Shown here: positions 10,130 through 21,043 of the stretch, in pieces
How positions within the stretch are numbered: the stretch's first letter is position 1
Layout: each line of letters opens with the position of its first letter
Assembly (NCBI GenBank): GCA_001632435.1
Contig: KV424012.1
Span: 4,250-68,249 of the forward strand
From: Calocera cornea HHB12733
Lineage: Eukaryota; Basidiomycota; Dacrymycetes; Dacrymycetales; Dacrymycetaceae
DNA: 64,000 bases
Direction: 5' to 3'
Made by a program: the position numbers and the translations under genes
The notes under the pieces: model-generated
What the model saw: only the letters and a program-made list of their open reading frames with translations
The model's database searches: none
What the model was told of the DNA's origin: nothing

Positions 10130-11051
10130 CTACGCCTCCTGGAGTCCGACCTGCTCCGCCCGCCATGCGAGGAACTCCTCCCACGTGACGCCGCACTTGC
10201 GGCTCTGGTACCGGCGGAGCTTGATGCTCCTCCTGATCTCCTCTGTGATGCGCCCGTCCCACCCGGCCTTGCGGATCGCGCTGTCGACCGCCTCGACCTT
10301 TGTCCATCCCTGCTCGGGGGCGACCTCGGGCAGGTACGTGGCGTTCAGGTTGCGAAGGCGTGGGGCGTTCCCGCGGGACCACCAGTGTGCGCGACTGCGC
10401 TCGCTGGCGGGCACCGGAGTGGAAGTGTTGGAGGAGAGCGGGGATGGCTCGAGGGACGACGGCGGCGGGAGGGTGAGTGGGTACGGGAAGGACAGGTAGA
10501 TCCCATGCACGCCGATCTCCCAGTCGAGGTAGTTCTTCGCGTCCTCAAAGTCGGTGAGCAACGATACTTGGCACTCGAGCCGGGGCAGCTCCTTCTCCGA
10601 GATGGGGTTGAAGCGAGTGTCCTGACGGGCGCTAATTTGAGAATCAGTGAAATGGCTTGAAGCGCTGAGACAGTAGGACGCACGCGATGATGGCATACTC
10701 CTTCAGCCCTTCGTACAGGTCTTGTGCTTCAAAGTTGCCGATGCAGCCCCTTAGCCTCGCATGGCCACCAGGGCGGGAAGATCGGATATTCCAGGTCACG
10801 AACAGGGGGCTGGATGGTTACCGCTGGATTAGCTTGCTGATCGTCCCAAGAACTCAAGCGGATACGCACAATTTCCCGGCTTTGAACCCCGGAGGAAGCA
10901 TGTCGACCTCCTTGAAGAAGGTGTAGAGCGCATCGCAGCAGTAGAAGCAGTGGAGCTTCGTACAGACCTCGGCCTCCTCCTGCTGCTCGACCGCACCATC
11001 CGAATCGCCGTTGATGACGACGACGCCGTGCTCCTTGCCGTTGGGAGCCAT
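10130..11051 (-). CDS. AMMECR1-domain protein
   Basis: Three exons (11051-10870, 10809-10684, 10631-10130) encode about 269 residues. The family signature L-R-G-C-I-G lies at about residues 80-85, preceded by P-L-F-V-T-W, a strand of the AMMECR1 fold. Downstream are L-E-C-Q-V-S-L-L, Y-L-D-W-E-I-G-V-H-G, A-T-Y-L-P-E-V-A-P-E-Q-G-W and a C-terminal R-Y-Q-S-R-K segment, all in the order found in human AMMECR1. A serine/proline insertion sits between the core and T-Y-L-P-E-V. The family is widely conserved; its biochemical role is not settled, though a conserved cysteine in the signature suggests an enzyme or ligand-binding protein. Introns are 60 and 52 nt. The gene is convergent with the PPR gene. 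Confidence 0.88.
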
Positions 11052-12183
11052 TTCTGCGGCAAGGATGTGTTGGATGGCAGGGCAGAGAGGATGTGGTGGC
11101 AGGAGGAGGGTGTGCGCTGGGCGTGGCAGGGGAGGCTCGTGCCGCCGAGGCTGTGTCATCGCGGCCCTGGCGTGGCGGGCGCTAGTTCTTCTCGGCGCGT
11201 GACCTGGGCCGGAGACGCACTGCTCCTCAGGCTCTCTGCCACCTTGAGTCTACCAAAACTTCAGTTGCGTATGCTACACTCATGCGCCTTCACGGGGAGA
11301 AATTGCACACTCCTGACGATGATTCAGCCGTGATGGGGGAGGTTGCCAGGTCAGATGACCCAATCAATACAGCAACGCCTTCTGCCGGCTTCCTCGGCTG
11401 TTCGCGACTCGGCCGGTCTTCTCGTCAACACCGCCCAAATCCGACGCTACGCTCCGTCGCAACCAATACCCGATGCCGGTGTTGGTACGACCCAACCCAG
11501 AGGGCTTGTGCTGGGCGTAACGTTTGTCGACCGTAAACCGCTTGGCTGTCGGGGATCCGCGGAGGATTGTGTCTAAGCTGTCGCCCCATCCCCGACATCA
11601 TATCCCCCTTGCCGGCAGCCCAACATCATACCGATCTACTCGGTCCCGCACTTGTGAACTCTGCAAGTTCTTGTTCTTCTAGCGTTTGGTCATATGACCA
11701 TCCGCAATTCAATGTAGTTGCGCAAGTGGCTCGTGAAATCGCGTCTGTTGACGCTGTTTTTCGCCGATCTTGGGCAGCTCAGGGCTCCTCATTTTGCCAG
11801 CAACCTCTAGGGTCTGTTCTCCTCGGGGTCACGTTCGCTTACGAACAGGGCTCAGGATGGGCAATACTGGCGATGGCGATCGATATCTGCGATCCACAGG
11901 CTGAAATGAATGCTGCGTGCGTCCAGCACATCAGTGGGGCTTGTGCCTGACCTGAGAACGTGGCGGTGGCCGAGGGGAAGGATGCGGCATCCGCTGCCCA
12001 TATGGCAAGCGCGCCTCACCCCGCTTTTTTCCCCTGCCTTCTTCCGCATTGTCCGCCCGCCGCCACACAGCGCTCGCTGGAGATGCGGCACAAAACGTGC
12101 CCGCCCACTGACATGCTGCTCTGTTCCTCTCTGTCCTCTCAGGGACTGGTTTGTCTCTTTCGATACCCTTCATACCTCCCTCT
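11052..12183. other. Divergent intergenic region
   Basis: 1.1 kb between two divergent genes, the AMMECR1 gene and a hypothetical gene. Only short frames without motifs are present. It most likely contains two promoters; no clear TATA element is seen. Confidence 0.5.
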
Positions 12184-13512
12184 ATGCCCACCCACGGCCC
12201 ACATGGACCTCCGCCAAGCGCCCAGGCAACAACTAGTGCTAGTGCTGCTGCAATCTTTCATCTCCCACCGTGTCCGTTTCCGCTCGATGTTCTCTCTTCC
12301 GCAATCGACCCGTCCCAGTTGACGCCACAGAAAGCCGCCCTGGGCTACGAGTTATACCGCGTGCTGGTATCGCGCCTTGTGTTTCAGCTAGTGCACGAGG
12401 ACGATGGACTCACGCGTCGGGTTCGTCAATATCACTCAAGCAGGCGTGCCATCTTATTAACGATGCTACAGTTGCTCGAGTGCTTTCTTTTAGACGACTT
12501 TGCGCTCTCCCGGTTGGCCACCACGCTTAGTATGGAGATGTGGGCGTTTCAACGAGATATCGAACTGGAGGACGAGAGCATCGCGATCGTGCTCAGGATG
12601 CTCGCACAGCACTTCTTGGCCTTGCTTGGTGTTCTGACGGACGCGAGCGGCAAGCTGCCCTTTGTCATACACAACTGGGTGCAGGAAGCATGCTATCAGC
12701 TCTGTGTGCAGTCGGGTAGACTTGTGGCAGGATCCATACGTTCCGAAGGTACGTGTCAGACCGCCTCAGTTGGAAGACGGTCCGGCTGAGACTCCGTAGC
12801 ACAAGCACAAGCCCCTTCGTCCTTCCTGCCGACTATCTCTCCATTTTCTCATGTTCGACTACCTCCTGTACCACTGCGCCGCACCACCTCCTCGTCCGTC
12901 CCCCCTCCCACGAGTGCCAAACCGGTAAAGGTACCGCCACGCCCTCCATCAATGCCTTCTGTCCAATCACATATCTCCCCATCACATTCGCCGGAGGCGA
13001 TCCAATATTCTGCTTTGGGTCCGTCAGCATACCACCTGCCACCTCCCTCAAGCTCTACCAGCGCCTTACCATCTGACTTGCATCTACCCATCTCTCGAAC
13101 AAGCCGTCAATCCGCGCTTGGCGATCCCTCTCCTTCCCCAGTCCTCTCCGAGTCTTACGATCCCCTCTTCGACACTCCCCCAGCTTCCCAACCTTCCGAG
13201 CCCGAACCCAGCTCCGTGTCTTCCCTTACTCAATCACAATTCGACGACCCGCAGTCTTTACCATCCGAGGGTGCTAACCCAAACATCGATCTGAATGCAT
13301 ATGGACTTCTTCAGTCGGGACAAGACAGTGCTCGCCTGGACGAGCTCTGGCAATCGAACCTGCTTCGAGATGAAAACGAAGAGAGCGCAGGAAGCGAGAG
13401 CCTGCCGCTGAAACGAGCTTTGGAGGAGGAGCTGGGACCAAGCACAAACTTCAACCTAATCGCCCCGACCGCTAGCACCTTGCTGAAGAAGAGGAGGAAG
13501 ATGACTCTGTGA
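12184..13512 (+). CDS. Hypothetical protein, helical N-half and disordered C-half
   Basis: Exons 12184-12748 and 12800-13512 with a 51-nt intron (GTACGT...TAG) keep one frame and give about 425 residues. Residues about 45-195 are rich in leucine and predicted helical (L-L-T-M-L-Q-L-L-E-C-F-L-L-D-D, then V-L-R-M-L-A-Q-H-F-L), suggesting a compact alpha-helical domain. The rest is proline/serine-rich and ends with a basic cluster K-K-R-R-K just before the stop, a possible nuclear localisation signal. I do not recognise the family. The ATG at 12184 is the first in frame. Confidence 0.65.
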
Positions 13513-13810
13513 TATTGCTGACTGGCCCACGCTAAACCAATCCCGAAGGTTGCATGAATCCCTGGAAAGAAGCCTTGTCTTATTGTACTTCGCGAAGCAG
13601 ACACTCCACACCAATAATGAGAATGACCCAGACCGTGTTGTGAATTTCCTTCTCACGGTCGTCACCCGAGATCATGCATCACGCACATCGGTATCACATG
13701 TACCGAGAGCCAATTTACAGGAATATACACGAGTCATGTTCATTGGCTCATGTGCGCACTATCCTACGCATTCCGTCCACCGTTCTATGTATATTCTTAC
13801 ATCTCAGCGC

Positions 13811-15594
13811 TCAGTCCTCTATAGTGCTCGGCGTCTGATCGCCCCTCAACCTCACCGCATCCCTAAGCACCTTTTCCACCTTCAAGCTCTGCAAAACTGC
13901 TACAACGGACAGCAGGCTCATGATGATCCATATGAGGTTGCCGCCCAAGATGTTGCTCTCGACAGAGTAGGCGAACAGCGAGGAGACGAACCAGGGGGCG
14001 ATGGCACGTGCAAAAGCGGTCACCATCTGCGACATGCCATATGTGGAGCCCATGGCGAGCTTGGAGGGCGCAGCGCGCTTGACGAGGATCATGTTGAGTC
14101 TGGAGCGATGTTAGCGCTTTGGACGGGAACAATGAGGATGGGGGGACGCACGGGAAGACCATGGCTGCGAGCCTGCCTAGGCCGAGCAGGACAGCGACAC
14201 CTGGGTAGGTGAGGCCCGCAACAATCTCACCCCTCGTCTCCCCGCTGCCCACTGCCCTGGCCAGCCGGTTCAGGATCGGAGCGCCCACAAACATCGGGAT
14301 CAGGAGCGCCAGCAGCCAGGGATACATCGACATGCCGAATCTCCTTGCGAACTTGGGGAACATCCACAGGTGGATGTTCGCCCCCACCAGCCCGGCGCCG
14401 GCAAGGCAGTACCCGATCTGGGCGTTGCTCATGCTGAGCCCGCCGGAGCGCACGGAGGTGAACGCGTAGAGGATGAAGACGATGTCCCAGGACTGGTTCG
14501 TGAACATCATCATGAATGCCGTCATGAACACAGTGGGGATTGCGGGTGAGCGCAGGATGCCCAACTGGGTCGGGCGCGAGGGCGCCGGATACTCCGTCTC
14601 GGGCTCGGGGCCGACGGTGCCGTACGAGACTTGCTCGGCTTGCGGCAGCTTGGCGTCGCGTACTTTGCTGGGGAGGGTCTGCGCGGAACATCAGCCAACG
14701 TGAGCATGGCTCGGCGGCAGAGAGCACGCGCCTCTTTTAGGAATATCGATGTGATGATCGACACGCCCGTGATGCACGCGCTGATGGCGCAAGGGAGGAA
14801 ATACGGATACGTCTCCCAGAAGGCGACCCCGCCAAAGACACTGGGGAAGTTATCCGCTGGGCGCGAGAGGGTGCCTCCGATCGAGGGACCGATGACGGAT
14901 CCCAGAGCCCACATGAGGCTGTATAACGGGAACGCTATGTAATCGTATATGAGCTTAACGCCTAGACGGTGAGATGGAGAACGCACCCCGCGCCTCGTTC
15001 GTATCATCCGTCATCTCGCTGATCATCGTCTGGATCACCGCGCCGTTGCCACTCAACCCACCGGCCAGGCACCGGGCGAGGATCGTCAGCCAGAGATGGC
15101 GCGAGAGGCCGAATGTGAGCGTGGCGATCGTTGCGCCGAAGAGACCCAGGATGAGCACGGGTTTGCGGCCGATGCGGTCCGAGAGGCGGCCCCATTGCAT
15201 GACTGTGAATAGCTGGACGAATGCGAACACTACCGCGCAGCACCTTGTCAGCGCAGGTCTGGGCACACATAGGAAAAAGGGGAGACGCACGGGAGTCGAT
15301 CAGCCCCGAGATGAACCCGACCTCGTCCTCGTTCTTCGCGTAACCCAGCTGCACACACATATCGTTGATGTACGGGAAGATCTGCGTGCTCGCCACGGGC
15401 TCGGCGAGGCGGACGACCATGAGCAGGCAGAGCTGGAAGACGGGGAGCGGGGTACGCGCGGGCGCGCCGCGCTTGAGCAGCGGCTGCGACTCCGGGTCCC
15501 CATCGGCGTCGTGCTCTGCGGAGGCGTGCGGATGCGGGGAGGGGTTGATGGGCGTGATCGTGCCGGAGGAGGGGGCGGAGGGCTGGATGGACAT
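13811..15594 (-). CDS. Major facilitator superfamily transporter, paralog B
   Basis: Five exons (15594-15291, 15229-14987, 14934-14732, 14678-14152, 14099-13811) give about 521 residues. TM1 has V-V-R-L-A-E-P-V-A-S-T-Q-I-F-P-Y-I-N-D-M, and the TM2-3 loop has G-R-L-S-D-R-I-G-R-K-P-V. It is a 12-TM DHA1/zinc-induced-facilitator-like carrier of unknown substrate, close to paralog C (exon 2 of 243 nt and exon 4 of 527 nt in both). The intron after exon 3 (14679-14731) starts with GC (GCGCGT) instead of GT; paralog C has GTAAGT at the same residue boundary, so this is a well supported GC-AG intron. The acidic/polar N-terminal 50 residues are probably cytoplasmic and ahead of TM1. Confidence 0.87.
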
Positions 15595-15900
15595 CGGAGG
15601 GGGTGGCGGGGGAGGATGTCGCGTTTTGAGAAAGCGGGGAAAGGGGAAAGGGGAACGAGGAAAGATGTGATCGTCCCGAGTCAGTAAGCTACAGGGCACC
15701 CGCTCCGGAGTCTACCAGACAATACCGATACAGCAGGAGTCCGATCGAATCGAGTCAACCACAGGCCAGAAGCGAAGCCGAGCAACCCAGCGCAACGTAA
15801 CGCAGCGAGCAGAGAGCAGAGAGCAGAGAGATAAGCCCAAGCTTCGGGCGCACGCGGGCGTCTATTTGCCCCGCGTGCAACACCGAGTCAGCAATGAATA

Positions 15901-15929
15901 GAGTCGACTCGAGTCGAGTCGAGTCGAGT
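15901..15929. repeat. TCGAG pentanucleotide repeat
   Basis: GAGTCGACTC followed by about four GAGTC/TCGAG units. The sequence is partly self-complementary, so it could form hairpins. It is about 310 bp upstream of the MFS paralog B start. Confidence 0.8.
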
Positions 15930-16643
15930 GGCCGTGAGGAGCGAAATTATTGCCGGCCGCGGCCGCACGGAGAGGCCGGCCGGCCGGCCGGCGATAGGCA
16001 TCGAAGACGGGCTCGGAAGCGCCGGGCATCGGCACTTTCGGCATAACGCCCCGCCCCCGGCACGAGGGCCCGAGCGGCGCTTCTTTGCGTTCTGCCCGCT
16101 TCCGACAGAGTTTGCAATGGCGCTTCGGAAGCGCGAAACGGGGACAGCGAGCTGGCAGCCCGCTTCTGACGCTGCTCTTTATACGGTCCTTACTTTATTT
16201 GCGACTCGGACCACCCGCCCCTTGTGCAGAATAAGGAATCGGTTCGGTTCGGAAGTGGAATTGGATCGAATCGGTATCATTGCGGTATCAACTGTAGCCC
16301 GAGCGCCGCCAGCACTCCATCGTCCTCATCCTCATCCTCGTCCTCATCCACGTCTCCAGGGAAGCGAACCCCGCGCGAATCAGAGTCGAATAAATAACGT
16401 ACACACGCCGCCTCCGGCCAGAAGGGTGGTGAGGCTGAGGACAAGCCACTAAACGGACGGGAATGAGAATGGGAATGGGGATGGGAATATACGGGTGGGG
16501 TAGGGGGGGTCGGGTCATAAAGGCGTAACTAGCTGTCGGTGGGCGGGGACCTTGCGAGTGAAGTGACGGGAGAAGAGAGGGAAAAACGGGAGGGAAGCGT
16601 GGTATGGCGGGATTGCGGTAGTGAACAATGGGTGGAACTGACG

Positions 16644-16680
16644 GGGAGAAGAGAAGAGAAGAGAAGAGAAGAGAAGAGGA
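16644..16680. repeat. GAGAA pentanucleotide repeat
   Basis: About seven tandem AGAAG units giving a homopurine tract on the plus strand. Confidence 0.85.
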
Positions 16681-16940
16681 GAGGTGAAATGAAATGAAAC
16701 TGCGAGAAAACAGCGCAGCGCAGCGCAGGGGGTCGTAAAGTGGAGCCGAGAGGGCAGGCAGAGTGGACGCATAACGTAAAGCGTAAAGCGCAGAGCGGCG
16801 GGAAAGCAAACGCAGAAACAAAGCAGAGGGCAGAGCAAGTAGTGGTGCGGTGCGGTAACATAGTACACGTGTCATTCGTCTGTGCCGGGCCAATATCGTC
16901 GGCGCACGGTATTTTTGGTATTTGTGGGTTCTGCGAGGTT

Positions 16941-16972
16941 GGGGCTGAGGCTGAGGCTGAGGCTGAGGCTGA
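16941..16972. repeat. GAGGCT hexanucleotide repeat
   Basis: About five tandem GAGGCT units, 360 bp downstream of the Rab gene stop. Confidence 0.85.
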
Positions 16973-17329
16973 AGAGGGGTGACATCCAAGGTTCCAGGTT
17001 CCTTGCGGTCGATGGGACCGGGCAGGGCAGAGGGCAGAGGGCAGGAGAATTGCGCGTGCGAAGGACGCGTCCGGGTAGTAAGGTGCTCAATGAAGAGTCG
17101 CGTCGAGTCAATCGCGCATCGGCGGCGCGCGCGCCGGAAGAAGGGTAGTGGGTAGTGGGTGACCGTCGTCGTCGTATCCTTGTGGTCGGTACCGGTGTCC
17201 GCGCGCGCAGGACAGGGCCCGGCACAGGTATCCGCGCTCGGTCGAGGAGCACGCTCGCGGTTTCTCGTTCTTGTTGGTTTGGTCTGGGTTGTCGTTGGTG
17301 GTGCGCGGACCGTGCCGCGCATACACGGC

Positions 17330-18934
17330 CTATATGCCGCAGCACGCGCCCCAGCCGGCCTTCTCCTCCTCGGCCTTCTTCCCGCCCTCGCCTGTGCCCC
17401 CGTCGGTAGGCCGGAGCATGACGCTGCCCCTGGTCCTGAGCTCGTGCTCATACATGATCTCGCCCCTGCGCTCGAGCAGGCGGCGGATGAGGCTCTCGAA
17501 CAGGCCCTGGATGCCCACGTCGTCCTTGGCGGACACCTCGACGAGCTCCCAGTTGCCCCGCCGGTCCTCCTCCAGCTCCGCGTCGTCCTCGCTCGTCGTG
17601 GGGGTCGAGGACGAGTCGTCTTCCCCGCTGTCGGGGCCGGAGGAGGAGGAGAAGACGGGGCCACGGTCCGGGGAGGGGTCGTATGACGAGGAGGCGTGCG
17701 CGGGCACGGTGGGGTAGTGCACCGAGCGCGTCGTGCGCTGGAATGTGGGCGACTCCTCCTTCTCGTCCGGGGAGCTGCCCCAGGAGCGCGCCCGGCCCGA
17801 GCGGGGCGCGTACGAGGTCGAGTGCGCGTGGCCGTTGGGCCGCTTATCGTGCCCGTTCGCGCTCGCGTAGCCGTTCGCATATCCGTTCGCGTATCCATTG
17901 GCGTACCCGTGCGCGCTGCCGTTGCCGTTCGCACTGCCGTTGGCGTTACCGTTACCGTTGGCGGCGGTCATGCGCATGCCCGCTGCGGGGCTGCTCGGGC
18001 TGCTGACGAGCCTCGGCCGTCCGCTCGCGAATCCAAAGTGGCCCGAGCCCTCGAGTATCGGGGCGGTCAGCGGGCCCCTATCGCCGGGCGTCGGGGGCCC
18101 ACTGACGCTCCCGCTGAGGGCGTGGCGGGTCGTCGGGAACTGCTGGAGCGCGGGGGTGGAGCGGGACATTGGCAGGCTGGTCGGGAGGGAGATGAGCCGC
18201 GGCCTGCGCGGCGGGGAGGGGCGCGGTTGGGGCGTCGTCGGCAGGGGCGGGGGCGGGTACCAGCGCAGGAGGGAGGCGCGCGCGTGCGAGGGGGTGACGG
18301 CGCGGTGCGGGGGGCAGAGGTCGGACTTGGAGCCGACGACGTAGACGAGCGTCGAGGGCGGGGTGGACTTCTTCAGTTCTGCGCGCACAAGGGATTGTCA
18401 GTGCGAGTCAGCGTGGACTGGGCAAGCAGGCGCACCGTCGATCCACCCGCGGACATCCTCGAAGCTCTGCTCGCTCGTCAGGTCATAGACGACGACCGCG
18501 GCGTGTGCACCACGGATATACATGGGCGCCATGCTGCGGAAGCGTTCCTGGCCTGCGGTGTCCCATATCTGGAGGCGGACGCCGACGCCGTCGAGGGTGC
18601 ACTTTTTTGTGACGAAAAAAGCGCCTGTGGTGGACTGCGTCGAGGGCGGGTGGAAGGTGTTGCTCGTGTAGCGGCGGACGAGCGAGGTCTTCCCGACGCC
18701 TGGGGCGATAAGGCGGCGGTAGGCGGGTGGCCGGGTGCGGGCGCGGGCGAGCGAGCGATGGAGCGAATAGCGGGTGATGCGTGGAGGAGGGAAAAGATGA
18801 GGAGGAGGGAAAAGAGAGAGGTTGGTCAGGGGTTGTCAAGGGGGGATTGTTGAGAGAGTGTGCGCACCTTGCCTGCCGAGGATGACGACCTTTGCGTCGA
18901 GGGTGTTTGCGCTGTACTCTGCGCCTGCCTGCAT
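17330..18934 (-). CDS. Rab-family small GTPase with a roughly 230-residue insertion; 5' end beside assembly gap
   Basis: Exons 18934-18868, 18699-18436 and 18378-17330 give about 459 residues, twice a normal Rab. G1 is G-R-Q-G-V-G-K-T (about 20-27, split by an intron), G3 is W-D-T-A-G-Q-E (68-74), G4 is S-K-S-D-L (127-131) and G5 is V-S-A-K (392-395). R-S-M-A-P-M-Y-I-R-G-A after G3 resembles the Rab5/21/22 group. The C-terminus ends G-A-C-C-G-I, a likely double-geranylgeranylation site. Between G4 and G5 lies a disordered segment with repeated G-Y-A-N units and many S, P and D residues, absent from ordinary Rabs. The reading frame stays open upstream of the ATG at 18934 towards the gap starting at 18992, so a more N-terminal start or exon may be lost there. 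Likely role: vesicle trafficking. Confidence 0.8.
17860..17960 (-). repeat. Coding repeat (G-Y-A-N / G-N-G units) in the Rab insertion
   Basis: Tandem 12-nt units encoding Gly-Tyr-Ala-Asn, next to Asn-Gly-Asn-Ala repeats. They lie wholly inside the G4-G5 insertion of the Rab gene and stay in frame. Confidence 0.8.
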
Positions 18935-18991
18935 GCGTGGGCGGGCGGAGGATGAGCGCTTCCGGGCGTGCTCTGGTCGGAGCTCGGTGTC

Positions 18992-19181
18992 NNNNNNNNN
19001 NNNNNNNNNNNNNNNNNNNNNNNNNNNNNNNNNNNNNNNNNNNNNNNNNNNNNNNNNNNNNNNNNNNNNNNNNNNNNNNNNNNNNNNNNNNNNNNNNNNN
19101 NNNNNNNNNNNNNNNNNNNNNNNNNNNNNNNNNNNNNNNNNNNNNNNNNNNNNNNNNNNNNNNNNNNNNNNNNNNNNNNNN
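18992..19181. other. Assembly gap (190 Ns)
   Basis: A run of 190 undetermined bases immediately upstream of the visible part of the Rab gene. Its real length is unknown. Confidence 1.
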
Positions 19182-20756
19182 GGGACGGAGGAGAGGAGGA
19201 GGAGGGAGAGCGTGTGTGGGTGTGGGTGCGCGTGTGAGAGAACGGCTCGGCGAAGGAGGCGAGAAGAGGGGTTTTCCACGCGTGCGGCTCCGGGTGCGGT
19301 GCAGGGGACCGGCGATCACCGTGCGTGCGTGCGCGTCGAGCACCGCGCAAAACAGCGCGAACAGCGCCCGTCCCGCTGTGGTACAGTAACCATCCCCTCC
19401 CCATCCCACTCCCCCTCCCACTTCCCGCCTTCTGCCTCCTCCACGCCACTCCGACGCCAGCCAGAGACACCACAATCCATACTTCTCCCTCCTTCCTGCC
19501 ATGCCGCCCTCGGCACACGTGCGTGCCGCATCACCGTCCCCCGGCACCCCCATCGATCGCATGCGATTGGCGTGCCCGACCAGACCCACAGCTGCCCCCC
19601 CCGCCCCCCCGCTTGGGCCAGCGCACCCCAAAGCGGCACATGATGTTGACGTGCGCAGGCCGGACTGGAATGCGCGATTCCGATGACACCAGCGGCCACA
19701 CAGGGGCTAATTTAGGACGTCCGCGCAGACGCCCATGACGCCCGACGCCCGACGCCCTACTTACATATCCCGGCGCTCCCCACTTTCCCCGCAAACACTT
19801 GCCTGCTGGCCAGTCGGTTACATGACGGCCAGCAAGCGCGGTGAGGCGGGGCAGGGCGCGCACAAGAGACAGGGCGCATATCACATCCCTCCCCGCCCCG
19901 CCTCCGGAGCACGGGAGCGCAACGACTCGGACGAGCTTATCATCCCCGACGCAGCGCGCGCTAGTGTGGCACTGACAGGGGCAGCGGCCCCCGGCCCCGG
20001 CCCAGCGGACACCGAACGCGCTCCCTCTGCTTGGCGCGCGGCTTGCGGCAGAACAATCTCTTCCACAGAGCGAGCGTCAGCCCTCCGACGCTCGGCCCGT
20101 CATCTTTCTCTGACAGCCGCAGCGCGCGCCGTGGCCCGGGGCCGTATGAGGTATGTATGAGGTATGACGCTCCCCTGCATCGCCGCTGCTTCGCCCTCTG
20201 CATCCCATGCCGGCATCCCCCTCCGTCGGGACATGATTGTTGCCCCCATCGTGTACGTAATCAACACGCAAGCCAACCGCGCATCAGAGCATCCGCACGC
20301 TGGGCAGCCTCACGCATGCTCCGCCCGCTGCTCCCGCTGCTCCCATCCGGATTTCTGCGCACACCGCGCTGCGCGTACATAACTGTAATCCAAGCTGCAC
20401 AAGGCAGCCGCCTTTCGCCCGGATCATCCGTCCCCTGCCCCTGCCAGCACATAGCTTCTGCTCCCCCAAGCCCCAAGCCCCAAGCCAAGCCCCTTCCCGA
20501 AGCTCCGAAGGCCCTGGGATCTTATCTGGCGCTCGCTCCCAAAAGCGTCCGCCGGCCACTGCACACAGTAGTAGTACCACCGGTTCGGCCCGCTTCGCTG
20601 CTCCGCTTCCAGCTCCAGATACAATCACTCATATTCCCTTCCCTTTCTTGGATGGGGAAGTGGAGGTCCGCGCCCGAGCGGCAGCATTGCACGCATATTC
20701 GAGCAGCCGGACAATGAACGCCCTTGCCGTGCATAGCCTACTGTATCATCGGGATA

Positions 20757-20784
20757 AGGGATAGGGATAGGGATAGGGATAGGG
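20757..20784. repeat. GGGATA hexanucleotide repeat
   Basis: About four and a half GGGATA units. It differs from the usual fungal telomere unit TTAGGG, so I do not call it an interstitial telomere. Confidence 0.8.
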
Positions 20785-20819
20785 GATCGGGGAGCACAGA
20801 CGCAGGAGCGTGAATTCCC

Positions 20820-20820
<1 letters not shown>

Positions 20821-20850
<30 letters not shown>
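20821..20850. repeat. CAT trinucleotide repeat
   Basis: Ten tandem CAT units, followed by a broken continuation to about 20867. Confidence 0.9.
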
Positions 20851-20993
20851 ATTCTTCATCATCATCGCCAATAAGACCAATGTCGCACCCCTCTCCCCGA
20901 AACTCCCAAATACCAAATAGGGCCCCGCTTCTCCGCTCCGGATCCCGCTTCCTTGTCCCCTCGGATCACAGGACAGTAGTATCTGCCCAAGAG

Positions 20994-21043
20994 CAGCACC
21001 AGCACCACCAGCACCAGCACCAGCAGCACCAGCACCGGCAGTA
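20994..21043. repeat. CAGCAC/CACCAG repeat
   Basis: An imperfect tandem of CAGCAC-type units, of the same type as the repeat upstream of the PPR gene at about 6488. Confidence 0.75.

Larger units (their letters stand above)
15595..17329. other. Intergenic region rich in simple repeats
   Basis: 1.7 kb upstream of MFS paralog B and downstream of the Rab gene. It holds several purine-rich and palindromic simple repeats: TCGAG units at about 15901-15929, GGCC units at about 15974-15992, GAGAA units at about 16644-16680 and GAGGCT units at about 16941-16972. Open frames through it follow the repeat composition and carry no motif. No gene is supported. Confidence 0.5.

Noticed and set aside
16288..17934. 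548-codon minus frame near the Rab 3' end
   Set aside because: It is the Rab insertion repeats read in another frame and continues into simple repeats; the composition is only T/R/P.
20757..20784. Interstitial telomere
   Set aside because: The unit is GGGATA, not TTAGGG, and only four to five copies are present.
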